Source of the DNA: Erysipelotrichales bacterium | GTDB taxonomy: Bacteria; Bacillota_I; Bacilli_A; RFN20; CAG-826 | NCBI GenBank assembly: GCA_022508535.1 | Contig: JAFLUZ010000008.1 | Coordinates: forward strand, 1 to 64,000 | Direction of reading: 5' to 3' | DNA length: 64,000 nucleotides | Shown: positions 7,543 to 17,617 of the stretch, one piece after another | How positions within the stretch are numbered: position 1 is the stretch's first letter | How the letters are laid out: every line of letters begins with the position of its first letter | Program-made: the position numbers and the translations under genes | Notes under the pieces: generated by a model | The model's input: the letters and a program-made list of their open reading frames with translations, nothing else | What the model was told of the DNA's origin: nothing | The model's database searches: none

Positions 7543-9774
7543 TTACTCTTCTAAATTCTTTTGTTTATTTTTATATAGTAAAACTGCAATAATACATGCA
7601 ACAACAAATAACAATGAAGCAATACCAATTGTTATGTAGATTATCATACTATTTTGTTTTAATGTCTGAAGTATATTATCATCATTAATTCCACTACTTT
7701 GGACACTTAAACTTGCTTTAATATATCTGAGTGATTTTCCAATTGTAATAATTGAACCATCAGTTCCAGTAATATCATACATTTCATCTAAAATATCCTG
7801 AACTTCAGCATCTAATGAATCATATATTTCAATAACTCTCATAGCAACACTTTTATTTTGTATAGCGTCACATAAAGTCCATTCTTCATTTTCAATACTC
7901 TTAACTGAAGAATTATTAGTAACACGTACTCTAACTACGCCATACCACTCATTTTCTAAAAAATCGAGAGCTTTCTCCATATGAGAAATATAGTCACTAT
8001 TTATAATCGCATCTTTATTCTCGATATTTTCATAACGTGTCTTTAAATCGTTTACTAATGCTTTAAGTTCACTTAAATCCGCAGGATCTTCACGTGTCAA
8101 ATAAAAATCATCTTCAGCATCATAGATATCGTAAACAAGTTTTTCCTCTTCTTCACTACCAGTAATTTCTTCAACAACATTTATAATTTTATAGTCAATC
8201 ACAAATTCGCCATTATCTTTCATAGCTTGATAATATATTTTACTTCCATTATCACAATAAAAACTCAGCAAATAGCCATCATCAATCAAGAAATATTCGT
8301 TTTCATCTTCTGCCCAAATACCATAGGAGTTAATCCATGAATTATCGTTATATAAAATTGATAACTCAATTTCAGTTTCAATTTCAAAAGTTAATGTATT
8401 TCCTTTTGCTTTATTGATAAACAAAGGATTATCTTCTAATTCATTTCTATTTTCTACAGTTAAGGTAATTTCGCCATAAACTGATGGATCTTCTATTGCT
8501 TCAACTCTAATTGTAGCAGTACCTGGTCCAACAACTTCTAACTTGTTATTAACGATTTTTATAACTTTAGGATTTGAAGTATATGCATAATGTGTCTTAG
8601 GCATTATTGCATCACTTGGATATTGTTCAATATTTAAATCAAATCTCCAACCGATATCAGACAAATCTAGCACTTGTTCAATTAAGTTACCATCTAAGTC
8701 TAATATTGAATCTGGATAGGTCGGTTTAGATAGTTTTAAAGATGTAGCATCTTTGATATCTAATAATTTATCAGCGTTAACAAGTCCCTTACCAGTCCAT
8801 CCATATTTACTAGTTTCAGTAATTTTAGTTGATGTATCTTTTAATGCTTCAATAAAATCATCTCTAGTCACATCAGGGTATTTTTGTTTATATAAAGCAG
8901 CAAGTCCTGCAACTAAAGGTGAAGCAAATGATGTTCCTTGCCATTCTTTATATTTATTAATGTCACCTATATATGCACCATATGTATAGCCAGGAGCAGC
9001 AAAATCAATATAGCCGTAGTTTGTAAAAGAAGCTGGTTCATAGTAGTCATCTCTGCTGGATGCTGCAACAGATATGATATTACTAGCACTTGCTGGGTAA
9101 TATGTTGATGAAACATTGTCATTTCCAGCTGCTGCTATAATAATAGGCTTAATACCAAAGGTATTGTCATAACTTCTAATAACACTTGAATAAAAATCAC
9201 TTGTATCGTAGCCTGCAATTGATAAATTAATTACATCTGCACCTATTTGATAAGCATAACTAATAGCGTTTCTTATTGTATAAAACTCATATAAACCATC
9301 ACTATTAGTTGCCATTTTAATAACAATTAATTCTACATTAGGAGCAACTCCTACTATACCTTTTCCATTTGCCTGAGCAGCAATGAGACTTGCAACATGT
9401 GTGCCGTGTCCAGTAGTATCTTTTAATGCATTCAACCATTTAGTGCGGTCATTAGAATAATATTTATCTAAAGCATAGTAATATGTGTTATCAACATGAA
9501 CCGACTTATCAGAAATTATTAGTTTGTCATTTCTAAAAAATTCTTCATGTTCAATATTGATACCACTATCAATAACTGCAACTTTAATACCACTTCCATC
9601 ATAATTTTCTAATAATTTTTTAGAAGCATTCATTTGTGATAAATGGTATGAAGCATTGTATTCATTTTGAGACACACTAAAAGATTCAGCGCGGACATTA
9701 CTATTTTTCGCAATTGAAATGTTAGAAGCAAATAATCCAAATAAAGATAACAATAATAAAAATGTTTTTTTCAT
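7543..9774 (-). CDS. Membrane-anchored subtilisin-like serine protease (S8)
   Basis: A 743-residue exported protease. A Sec signal covers residues 1-29. The peptidase domain (about 55-335) has the full catalytic set: Asp69 in VAVIDSG, His123 in GHGTHVA, oxyanion Asn218 in AAAGND and Ser282 in GTSFASPLVAG. A Big_2-like immunoglobulin domain (about 355-440) follows, then a long Glu/Asp-rich region. A single C-terminal membrane helix (about 710-730) with a short Lys-rich cytoplasmic tail ends the protein. The catalytic domain therefore faces outward, tethered at the C-terminus. Targets are unknown. Its position next to the TIR-LRR gene, also with an extracellular part, is suggestive but not evidence of a shared pathway. 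Confidence 0.92.
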   Translation of the reverse strand: MKKTFLLLLSLFGLFASNISIAKNSNVRAESFSVSQNEYNASYHLSQMNASKKLLENYDGSGIKVAVIDSGINIEHEEFFRNDKLIISDKSVHVDNTYYYALDKYYSNDRTKWLNALKDTTGHGTHVASLIAAQANGKGIVGVAPNVELIVIKMATNSDGLYEFYTIRNAISYAYQIGADVINLSIAGYDTSDFYSSVIRSYDNTFGIKPIIIAAAGNDNVSSTYYPASASNIISVAASSRDDYYEPASFTNYGYIDFAAPGYTYGAYIGDINKYKEWQGTSFASPLVAGLAALYKQKYPDVTRDDFIEALKDTSTKITETSKYGWTGKGLVNADKLLDIKDATSLKLSKPTYPDSILDLDGNLIEQVLDLSDIGWRFDLNIEQYPSDAIMPKTHYAYTSNPKVIKIVNNKLEVVGPGTATIRVEAIEDPSVYGEITLTVENRNELEDNPLFINKAKGNTLTFEIETEIELSILYNDNSWINSYGIWAEDENEYFLIDDGYLLSFYCDNGSKIYYQAMKDNGEFVIDYKIINVVEEITGSEEEEKLVYDIYDAEDDFYLTREDPADLSELKALVNDLKTRYENIENKDAIINSDYISHMEKALDFLENEWYGVVRVRVTNNSSVKSIENEEWTLCDAIQNKSVAMRVIEIYDSLDAEVQDILDEMYDITGTDGSIITIGKSLRYIKASLSVQSSGINDDNILQTLKQNSMIIYITIGIASLLFVVACIIAVLLYKNKQKNLEE

Positions 9775-9849
9775 ATTTTTTTGCTCCTTTTTATCTTTTT
9801 TTATAATAAATTATAAAAATCAGTTTGTAAAGATTAACCACTAATAAAA

Positions 9850-9872
9850 GATGTCGTTTTTATATAAACATC
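9850..9872 (-). terminator. Possible terminator after the TIR-LRR gene
   Basis: Weak stem GATGT / ACATC followed by a short U-rich run on the minus strand. It is the only hairpin between the TIR-LRR gene and the protease gene. Confidence 0.4.
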
Positions 9873-9894
9873 ACTTTCTCTAAATTGGCATTTA

Positions 9895-12800
9895 TTAATT
9901 GTCGAGAGATGCTCCCCAATATACTGGCAAATTATATACATTCCAACGATCTCCCCAACCACTTGGAACACTTTCAGCCTCACAATAAATGGATAGAGAA
10001 TTACAACCAATAAATACCCAAATGCCCATTTCAGTTACACTATTTGGAATAAAAATATATGTCAATGAAGTGCATTTCATGAATACACGGTCTCCCATAG
10101 TTCTTACACTATTAGGAAGTATTATTGACGTAATAGATTCACATCCACGAAAAGCATCCGTGCCAATGTAGTCAACTCCATTAGGTATTGTTATTTCAAC
10201 TAAAGCACTACATCCAGAAAACGCAGAAACACTAATATCTTCCAATTTGCTTTCGGTATTTATTGTAAATGTTCTCATTTCCTTACAATTTTCGAATGCA
10301 TAATTTCCAATTCTTGCTATACTATTAGGCAATTCAAAAGAAATTAACGAACTACATCCACGAAAAGTAGAACCTTCTATAATTTCTAGTTTACTTTCTT
10401 TATCTATCGTAATCGATTGCAATTTTTTACACATATAGAAGGCCGACCCGCCTATACTTATAACACTCTTTGAAATATTAAAAGATGTCAGTGATTGACA
10501 TTCATAAAATGCAGAATTTCCAATAGTTACAAGGTTATCTAAAGTACTTATCGATGACAAAGAACTGCACCCATAAAATGCAGAATTTCCAATAAATGTA
10601 ATAGTATTTGGAAGAACAATTGTTTCTAAGTTTTCATTATTGTAAAATACTTGCTCTCCAATTCCATAAACATAATAATTAATTCCATTATGATTAATAA
10701 AATCTGGTATAGTTATATTATTTGATGCATCAGAGATATATTCTGTCAATACAACACTTTCGTCTACTATTACGTATTTCATATTATCAATAGTTATTAA
10801 CTTATCTTTTGTTACACCTAAATATACTGGTCTATTATTGTTCCAATACGAATCCCAATCACTTGGTATGCTCTCCATTTCACAATAAATAATTAAGTTT
10901 GCGCAACTATAGAAAGCATGACCATCAATATTTTTAATACTCTTTGGAATTATGATTGAAGTTATTAGGTCACAATTATAAAATGCAAAGTCACTAATTT
11001 TTTCTAATTTGCTTTCGTCCGCAAAAATTATAGTCTCAATTTTTTTACAATTATAAAAAGCGTGATCTCCAATGACTTTTAAACAATTTGGTAATTCCAA
11101 TGAGTCAATTGAAGAACATTTATAAAATGCATGATTATAAATGGTTTCCAATTTGCTTCCATTTTCAAATATAATTGTAGTCAAATTATTACAACCACTA
11201 AAAGCATAGGAACCAATACTTGTAACATTTCTTGGGATAGTTATTGATATTAATGAATTGCAACCATAAAATAAATAATCGCCTATTTTATCTAATTTGC
11301 AATCATCTTCGAATAATATATTTTCTAAAGCAACGCAATTATAAAATGCTTCTATACCGATATAGTTTACTCCATATGGAATTTGTATAGAAGTTAATGA
11401 TTCACATCCATAAAATGCATAATGGCCAATTATTTCTAATTTACTTTCATCTTCAAAAATTACTGTTTCCAAATATTTGCAATTATAAAATACAGATACT
11501 CCAAATTCTACAATAGTATTAGGAATAACAACTTCCCTAACATTAGTTTTCCCACTGAAAACAGTATCATCTAAAAATCTAACTTCTTTTCCACCAATAT
11601 ATTTAGGAATATAACACTTGTTCTTCCCTACTTCATTGTATTTATTAATTGTGCAATATTCGTCATTTAAAGTATATTCAAAAGCAAATGGCTTCTCTTC
11701 TTCTAACCAATGAGCATATACAACTAATTCAGTTGAACCTATTTTAAAATCAAATTCTTTCATTAAATCAACATCTATGTACCAGTTATCGAATGTAAAT
11801 CCTGCCCGTGTAGATTTTATAGATTTATCAACTTCAGAGCCATATTTTAGGTATATTGTTTCAACTTCTGTTCCACCATTTGAAACAAAAGTAACAGAAT
11901 TAATTATTCTGTAATAATAATAATCGACTACCGCTGAACCATCTGGAAGTATTTTAACACTTTGAATTGATGGCGTAACAAATCCATCAAATACAATAGG
12001 TTGTGGTGATACAATATCATCAGTTTTTCCTTTCAAAATTGATTTACTCATCAAAGTAAACTCACCATCAAGATTCTCTTGATAATAATTAACTGTAAAC
12101 GGAGTATTTGTATTAGCTACCCATTTGGCAACTAGTTCACAATCGTTTGGAATTGACCAAGTACTTTCTCTCACTTTTGTACCATTGTAGAACCAGCCAT
12201 CAAATGTATATCCTGTTCTTGTGGGAATAGGAAGAGAATATGAACATCCAAAAGAGACAGTCATTGAATCTATTTTTTCTTCACCGCCATTTTCATTAAA
12301 ATAAATTGTATATTCATTTTCTTTCCAATGTGCTAAATACTCTTTATTTCCAATAGTGCCACTTTCAATTTTTAGATTTAAAGTCGGTTCAAAATCAGAA
12401 TTTTTTTCTGTCCATCCTAAGAATGTATATCCAACTCTTGTAGGATTTGGAATCGATACTCCTTCTTCTACAATATAATACTCAGGTGCATCTAAAAGAG
12501 TTCCACCGTCAAGATTATAAGTAATCGTATATTTAATTGCTTCCCAACTAGCTTTTAAAGTTAAATCTGCTGAATATTTGTTCTTAGCATTGTTCACATC
12601 ATATGATTCTAAAATCCACCCATGGAATGAATATCCTTCTTCATCACAACTAGCTTCGTCTTCGATATATTTCGATTTTTTAATTATGGTTGTTTCATTA
12701 TCTGGCGTCCCACCATTTCCATCATATGTAACGTTGATTACACCACCAATGTTATATATGTAATCAATACCAGTTTCATAGTCGCCAGCTTCAAAAGACT

Positions 12801-14955
12801 TGTTTGCTTTCACAATAGAAATTTGATTTTTTGCATCACTAAAATCGCCCAAATCTTCTAATATGAGTTGAGCATTATCATAATCACCTGATGACAAATA
12901 TCTCATTGCTTTACCATACTTTGCAAGTGGTATAAATAAGGTACAAGTTAGGATAATTAAAACAATCAATCCTGCCATAATTGGAGTACCAATTTTTATT
13001 CCTCTCTTAACTTTGTCTTTTCTTATGGCATTACGTGTTTTGATGTCATTTATTTGATCATTGAAGTTTTCGATTAATTGTTTAGAATCGCGATAATCTT
13101 TGATTTCATTTAAAATTTTAATAGCATTGGTGTATCCTGAAATTTTATCAATTTGAGCCGATTTTATCGCGTTTTGATATATTCTTTCATTGTTTCTTAG
13201 GCTATTTGCTAATTCTAATTTATCATATGAATCTTTATAATTTGTAATTGTAGATAAAATTTTGATTGCTTCATCAAATTTATAATTTTCAATACTTCTT
13301 AACGCTTTTTTGTATTTTGTTTCTTTTTCATTTAAGATCATATCATTGCATAACGCAATTAGATAATTAACATCTTTATAATCTTTGATATATGATAGCT
13401 CATTAATTGCTTCATCATACATCTTTTTCTCGATGAATTTTTTTGCTATATCATAATTTATATCGCAAATACTAAGTTTACATTTTTCAATTAGAGATTC
13501 TACATCTTTATAATCTTTAATTGTTTCAAGTATTTTAAGCGCCTTTTTAAACTCTTTATTTTCTATTAATGAAGTTGCTTCTAAATAATTTTTTTCTTTA
13601 ATAGCAATTTCACACTCTTTAATTAACTCCTGAGCATCACTAAAGTTAGGTATTTCATTAAATAGCAAAATCGCTTGTTCAAAAAGATTATTGTTTTTTG
13701 CCACTACTCCTTTTGCATATATCTTTTCAAAGTTATCAATTTCAATGTTTTTTAAAACTTTTTGATTATATTCTTCAAGAACAGCTTTATAATCTTCATC
13801 AGCAAACTCTAATGCCTTTTTGAAGTTTCCAAATTCCGTTAAAGGAATTTTAACTGTAACTAACTCATTTTCATTGGAAAGTCTTAAATCAACGACAAGC
13901 GAAAGTATATATGCTCTTGCATTTTCTGGATTTTTATTTAATGCTTCATCGAGAACTCCACTCGCTTTCTCATAATTTTTATCATTAATTAAAATTTCTG
14001 CTCTTCTAAGCAATGATTGAATATTTACATTTTGAACAACTGATTGCGATGAATCACTTCTATCGAAAATCTTATCAATACCACGAGTTATGTCTTGAAT
14101 AAAACCAAGTCTATTCATATCCTGTGCTTGAAATGATAATAATTCATCTGGTAGTTCATAGGCATCCATATTTCTAAAGCATGGAATTAAATACTTGTTT
14201 TTGTCTTTATTCATCAAAGACAAAAATCTTGACCATTCATTTTTTACCCATACGGCGTTAAAATATTCTGGTTTAGTACCTAAAACAAGCATTACTTTAG
14301 AAGAATTCAATGCAGCAAAAATATATGGCTCATATTGAGTACCTAACTTCGATTCAAGAGTAACTTTTGCAAAGAACACTTTATAATTTCTTCTTGTTAA
14401 TTCCTCATAAAGTTCTTGGGCAATAACTGAATCTCTTGTTCTTTTACCATATTCATCATTTTCTTTATAACAAATAAAAATATCGTATGGTTTTTCGTTT
14501 TGCGAAACAGCAAGAATTCCTTTTTGAATTTTATTGATAGTTTCTGCTTCCGCTTGATATAAACGTTTTGCAACAACATCACTATTTTCAATTGCAGCTT
14601 TGTAGTCGATATCATCAAAAATTGATTTTAATTGAGTTCTATGGCATGTTGGTATTTTCTTACCAGTTTTTGGATCGTCAACATATTCAATTCCATAACG
14701 ACAAAGTAAAAGTCCCCAATGCGCTTCGGCATCAGTTGGACATTCATTGACAATATTTTCATAAGTTAGCATAGCCTTATCAAATTCATTTTTCATTCTT
14801 AAGCTATTTGCTCTATTATGAAGCGAAGTTATTTTTAAATTATCTATTACTTGCGGTACTGTTTGCGTGGTTCCACAAAATTCACAAACGCATGTTGTTT
14901 GATTGTTTTGTACTTCAATTGTTCCACCGCACATTTTACATTTGAATTGTGCCAT
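9895..14955 (-). CDS. TIR-domain protein fused through one membrane helix to a leucine-rich-repeat ectodomain
   Basis: A 1686-residue protein with an AAAGGAG site before its ATG and no signal peptide. Order of parts: zinc ribbon (residues 6-28, CKMCGG and CEFCGT); TPR-like segment (41-85); TIR domain (156-290) opening YDIFICYKENDEYG, with WVKNE at 236-240 placing Glu240 where the catalytic Glu of NAD-cleaving TIR domains (SARM1 WVHKE) lies; helical repeats with a recurring DYKDS signature (310-640); a Lys/Arg-rich stretch then one membrane helix (about 656-678); three InlB B-type repeats (738-946, GYTFLGW type), a MucBP-like segment (953-1017) and a fourth InlB repeat; and two blocks of BspA-type LRR_5 repeats (1088-1686), each closed by a PSxW...PVYxG cap. 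The charge pattern predicts TIR inside and LRR outside. NADase activity and receptor function are inference. Confidence 0.88.
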   Translation of the reverse strand: MAQFKCKMCGGTIEVQNNQTTCVCEFCGTTQTVPQVIDNLKITSLHNRANSLRMKNEFDKAMLTYENIVNECPTDAEAHWGLLLCRYGIEYVDDPKTGKKIPTCHRTQLKSIFDDIDYKAAIENSDVVAKRLYQAEAETINKIQKGILAVSQNEKPYDIFICYKENDEYGKRTRDSVIAQELYEELTRRNYKVFFAKVTLESKLGTQYEPYIFAALNSSKVMLVLGTKPEYFNAVWVKNEWSRFLSLMNKDKNKYLIPCFRNMDAYELPDELLSFQAQDMNRLGFIQDITRGIDKIFDRSDSSQSVVQNVNIQSLLRRAEILINDKNYEKASGVLDEALNKNPENARAYILSLVVDLRLSNENELVTVKIPLTEFGNFKKALEFADEDYKAVLEEYNQKVLKNIEIDNFEKIYAKGVVAKNNNLFEQAILLFNEIPNFSDAQELIKECEIAIKEKNYLEATSLIENKEFKKALKILETIKDYKDVESLIEKCKLSICDINYDIAKKFIEKKMYDEAINELSYIKDYKDVNYLIALCNDMILNEKETKYKKALRSIENYKFDEAIKILSTITNYKDSYDKLELANSLRNNERIYQNAIKSAQIDKISGYTNAIKILNEIKDYRDSKQLIENFNDQINDIKTRNAIRKDKVKRGIKIGTPIMAGLIVLIILTCTLFIPLAKYGKAMRYLSSGDYDNAQLILEDLGDFSDAKNQISIVKANKSFEAGDYETGIDYIYNIGGVINVTYDGNGGTPDNETTIIKKSKYIEDEASCDEEGYSFHGWILESYDVNNAKNKYSADLTLKASWEAIKYTITYNLDGGTLLDAPEYYIVEEGVSIPNPTRVGYTFLGWTEKNSDFEPTLNLKIESGTIGNKEYLAHWKENEYTIYFNENGGEEKIDSMTVSFGCSYSLPIPTRTGYTFDGWFYNGTKVRESTWSIPNDCELVAKWVANTNTPFTVNYYQENLDGEFTLMSKSILKGKTDDIVSPQPIVFDGFVTPSIQSVKILPDGSAVVDYYYYRIINSVTFVSNGGTEVETIYLKYGSEVDKSIKSTRAGFTFDNWYIDVDLMKEFDFKIGSTELVVYAHWLEEEKPFAFEYTLNDEYCTINKYNEVGKNKCYIPKYIGGKEVRFLDDTVFSGKTNVREVVIPNTIVEFGVSVFYNCKYLETVIFEDESKLEIIGHYAFYGCESLTSIQIPYGVNYIGIEAFYNCVALENILFEDDCKLDKIGDYLFYGCNSLISITIPRNVTSIGSYAFSGCNNLTTIIFENGSKLETIYNHAFYKCSSIDSLELPNCLKVIGDHAFYNCKKIETIIFADESKLEKISDFAFYNCDLITSIIIPKSIKNIDGHAFYSCANLIIYCEMESIPSDWDSYWNNNRPVYLGVTKDKLITIDNMKYVIVDESVVLTEYISDASNNITIPDFINHNGINYYVYGIGEQVFYNNENLETIVLPNTITFIGNSAFYGCSSLSSISTLDNLVTIGNSAFYECQSLTSFNISKSVISIGGSAFYMCKKLQSITIDKESKLEIIEGSTFRGCSSLISFELPNSIARIGNYAFENCKEMRTFTINTESKLEDISVSAFSGCSALVEITIPNGVDYIGTDAFRGCESITSIILPNSVRTMGDRVFMKCTSLTYIFIPNSVTEMGIWVFIGCNSLSIYCEAESVPSGWGDRWNVYNLPVYWGASLDN

Positions 14956-14992
14956 AATCTACTCCTTTAAAACTTTAGTTTTAAATTGAACA

Positions 14993-15025
14993 AAAGTATC
15001 AAAAGCAAATCTGCTATGATACTTT
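14993..15025 (-). terminator. Terminator or attenuator between the 232-residue membrane protein and the TIR-LRR gene
   Basis: Long hairpin with arms AAAGTATCA / TGATACTTT and an inner AGCA / TGCT pair. On the minus strand it is followed by CTTTTGTTC, a poor U-tract, so read-through into the TIR-LRR gene 38 bp further on is possible. Confidence 0.55.
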
Positions 15026-15036
15026 AAAAATAATAA

Positions 15037-15735
15037 CTATTTTGATGATTTACATCTTGCACTTCTCTCATTCACTAACAAGAGAAGCTTATCAATTTGT
15101 TTTTCAAGTTCGACATAGTCTTTGTTATATAATGCATCTTTTAATAAGATATAGTTTTTATCCATTTCATCCTCAATTAATATCAAACTTTCATTTGAAA
15201 CAGGATCACTATAATTTATTGAATCGTATAATTTATTAAATTTTGCTTTTAATGGTTCATAATTAAATGTGACTAGCAATGATTTGAACTCTGTTTTCAA
15301 GTTATCGATGAAATGAGTATCGTAAATAATTTTATCATCTTGCCTTTCAATTTCTTCTTTTACTGCTTCTGTAGTAATGCATCCAATTGCTGCAAAACCA
15401 AGTAACACTACTGGTAAAATAATTGCTATCCAAAGCGGTACAGCAACAAACGCATTAACGACTGTTATAATTATTGAAGTCAACAATGCAACAGACAAAT
15501 AAATAATTCCTACTCTAAATATAGGTAGACCATATACTTTACTTTTTAAAGTATCTTTTTTACAAAATGATACGTAAAATGTGTAGCCTTGTGAGGCAAA
15601 TGCTACTACTGCGAATACATATGTTAGTGCAAATACAGTTGTATCCTTATGAGGGTATGGAATTACAAAATAACAAACAGTATATAAAATAATTAGTATT
15701 GCCAAAACAATTGCAAATCTTAATTTGTTCTTCAT
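15037..15735 (-). CDS. Membrane protein paired with the SPFH protein
   Basis: A 232-residue protein that I cannot assign to a named family. The first 125 residues hold four hydrophobic helices (about 7-27, 34-54, 73-95 and 98-120). The remainder is a charged helical domain in the cytosol ending in a Lys/Arg-rich tail. A good AAGAGGTG site precedes the ATG. It starts 3 bp after the SPFH gene stop, so the two are certainly co-transcribed and probably act together at the membrane. Confidence 0.65.
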   Translation of the reverse strand: MKNKLRFAIVLAILIILYTVCYFVIPYPHKDTTVFALTYVFAVVAFASQGYTFYVSFCKKDTLKSKVYGLPIFRVGIIYLSVALLTSIIITVVNAFVAVPLWIAIILPVVLLGFAAIGCITTEAVKEEIERQDDKIIYDTHFIDNLKTEFKSLLVTFNYEPLKAKFNKLYDSINYSDPVSNESLILIEDEMDKNYILLKDALYNKDYVELEKQIDKLLLLVNERSARCKSSK

Positions 15736-15738
15736 ATA

Positions 15739-17391
15739 TTATTCACCTCTTTTTTTACCACAAATCGGGCAGAATGGAGTCATGATGCCTTTTTGTCCAC
15801 ATGAACAATCCCATGCATCAATTACATTTTCAGGTCTTTTTGTTCCACATTGTGGACAAAATGGAGTTGTAACTTTATTGTGGCAATTAGGACATTCCCA
15901 AGTTTGCTCATTAGTTGTTCCAAGAGTTTTTCCGGCATCCACTGCTGGATTAACTGCACCTTTAACAGAATTAACAACTTCTCCCATTACACCTAGTCCT
16001 ACTCCTAATCCAACCATGCCATTTACTACACCTGTAACATCGCCTGCTGTTCCACCATTTCCTTGATGACGCATAGCTTCAGTTGCAACTTGGCGTTGAG
16101 TTTCTTGTTGATAAGTGAAACCTTTAAGTTCCATTTCTCTTGCCTCTGCCTCCGCTTGAATTTTATATGCTTCTGCTCTTGCTTGTGCAGCAATTATTTC
16201 TTCTTGCGCAGTTGTTTGAGCTTCAACAATCTTTCTTTGTTGGGCTGCTTCGGCTTCAGCCTTTTTAATTCTTTCTTGTTGCACTAACAAGTATCTTTCA
16301 GCGTATTGTTCCTTCATTTTTTTGAAATTAGGATCATCATCTGGTGTCATAATTGAAGTAATATAGAATTCTGGCATCTCTAAGCCATAATCATCTAAAA
16401 CAGTATTAATAGAATTTTTGAGTATCAATGAGATTTCTTCAATGTGTTCATCTACTTCAAGAATATTTATATCGTGTTCTCTTATTGTCTTAGCTAACAT
16501 TGATTTAACTTTTGTTATTACAAGAGCTTTAAATTTTCCTGTTGTTTCTTTTAAGGAATAATCGGCGCCCATTATTTCATTATTGTTAAATCCTTTTGAT
16601 GATCCTACGAGCTTTAATAATAGTTTACGACCATTATTTACTCTAATATTGAATTGACCAGAAGCACCAATTTCAATATGCAAACCTGAAACAGGATCAA
16701 ACATTCTAACTTTTGAATCAGTACCCCACTTAATACCCATTTGGGTTGCTAAATTAACAAAATATATTTCTGAATGAAATACTTCATCATTATTAGAAGG
16801 TAATTTATATAGTTCTTTTAGTAGAGGAATGTTACTTGTTGCAAGAGTGTGTCTTCCTGCGCCAAATGTATCTAAAGCTCTTCCGTCTTTAAAAAATATT
16901 GCTTCTTGGGATTCGTGAACTATAAGTTGAGATCCTAAATTAAAATCTTCAAGCGGATGTTTCCAAATTAAAGCATCACTTTCGCCCTCATATTTTATTA
17001 CAGAAATTAAGCCGTTCTTTTTTATTTCTTCTTTTTTAATTTGTTCTTGAACATCAATCTTTGTGTTACATAATGGACATGTGTATGAACTAGCGTTTTT
17101 ATCTGCAGTTAATTCACACGCACATGTCGGACAATGAAATTTTATCATAGCATTCACATCTCCATCACTCATCAATTTATTTTTGCACGCAGGACATATT
17201 GCATTAGTGCCTAACGATTGATCACATACAACTACATTCTTACAATGCGGACAAGTCATACTTTTCATGATATCTTTTTTTACATTAATCAAATGTCCAC
17301 ATTTGCATTTTATTATATTTTTCGAGAAAAAAGAGTCTGAGGCTTGATTTGGAGCCCCACAATTTGGGCATTCAATTATAAATTTTCCCAT
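15739..17391 (-). CDS. SPFH/Band-7 domain protein with N- and C-terminal zinc ribbons
   Basis: A 550-residue protein. Several CxxC pairs in the first 120 residues form zinc ribbons (CPNCGAPNQ, CPHCKNVVVC, CPACKNKL, CPLCNTKI). An SPFH/Band-7 domain follows (about 130-350). A long Ala/Glu-rich coiled coil comes next (about 355-430), then a glycine-rich apolar patch. The last 45 residues hold two more zinc ribbons (WECPNCHNK and FCPICGKK). It resembles the YdjI-type virion-core-like SPFH proteins of Firmicutes, which assemble on membranes and are linked to envelope stress. I start at 17391, one base after the regulator stop, because a GGAGAA site precedes that ATG; the longer in-frame start at 17406 has none. 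Confidence 0.85.
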   Translation of the reverse strand: MGKFIIECPNCGAPNQASDSFFSKNIIKCKCGHLINVKKDIMKSMTCPHCKNVVVCDQSLGTNAICPACKNKLMSDGDVNAMIKFHCPTCACELTADKNASSYTCPLCNTKIDVQEQIKKEEIKKNGLISVIKYEGESDALIWKHPLEDFNLGSQLIVHESQEAIFFKDGRALDTFGAGRHTLATSNIPLLKELYKLPSNNDEVFHSEIYFVNLATQMGIKWGTDSKVRMFDPVSGLHIEIGASGQFNIRVNNGRKLLLKLVGSSKGFNNNEIMGADYSLKETTGKFKALVITKVKSMLAKTIREHDINILEVDEHIEEISLILKNSINTVLDDYGLEMPEFYITSIMTPDDDPNFKKMKEQYAERYLLVQQERIKKAEAEAAQQRKIVEAQTTAQEEIIAAQARAEAYKIQAEAEAREMELKGFTYQQETQRQVATEAMRHQGNGGTAGDVTGVVNGMVGLGVGLGVMGEVVNSVKGAVNPAVDAGKTLGTTNEQTWECPNCHNKVTTPFCPQCGTKRPENVIDAWDCSCGQKGIMTPFCPICGKKRGE

Positions 17392-17392
17392 A

Positions 17393-17593
17393 CTAATTTT
17401 CTCCATCAGAGTCTGAAATTACGATATTATTCAATGCGAACTCTAAACACATAATCATAATTTCATTTCTTGTTCTTCCAGTTTGTTCAGCAACATTATC
17501 CAACACTTTCACCAATTCAATTGGCATTCTAGCTGAAACAACAGATGATTCACCACGATACTTTTTTGCTTGTATCTCTAATTTTTTTTCCAT
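17393..17593 (-). CDS. Ribbon-helix-helix DNA-binding protein
   Basis: A 66-residue protein with a basic N-terminus, then a strand SSVVSARMPIELVKVLD and two helices around AEQTGRTRNEIMIMCLEFALNNI, the CopG/Arc ribbon-helix-helix pattern. Such proteins bind DNA as dimers to short repeated operators. It has a strong GGAGGAG site and heads an operon with the SPFH gene directly behind it. Its promoter carries two direct repeats between the -35 and -10 boxes, so autoregulation is likely. A short acidic tail follows the fold. Confidence 0.8.
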   Translation of the reverse strand: MEKKLEIQAKKYRGESSVVSARMPIELVKVLDNVAEQTGRTRNEIMIMCLEFALNNIVISDSDGEN

Positions 17594-17617
17594 AGCAAAA
17601 CTCCTCCATGCAATTAT

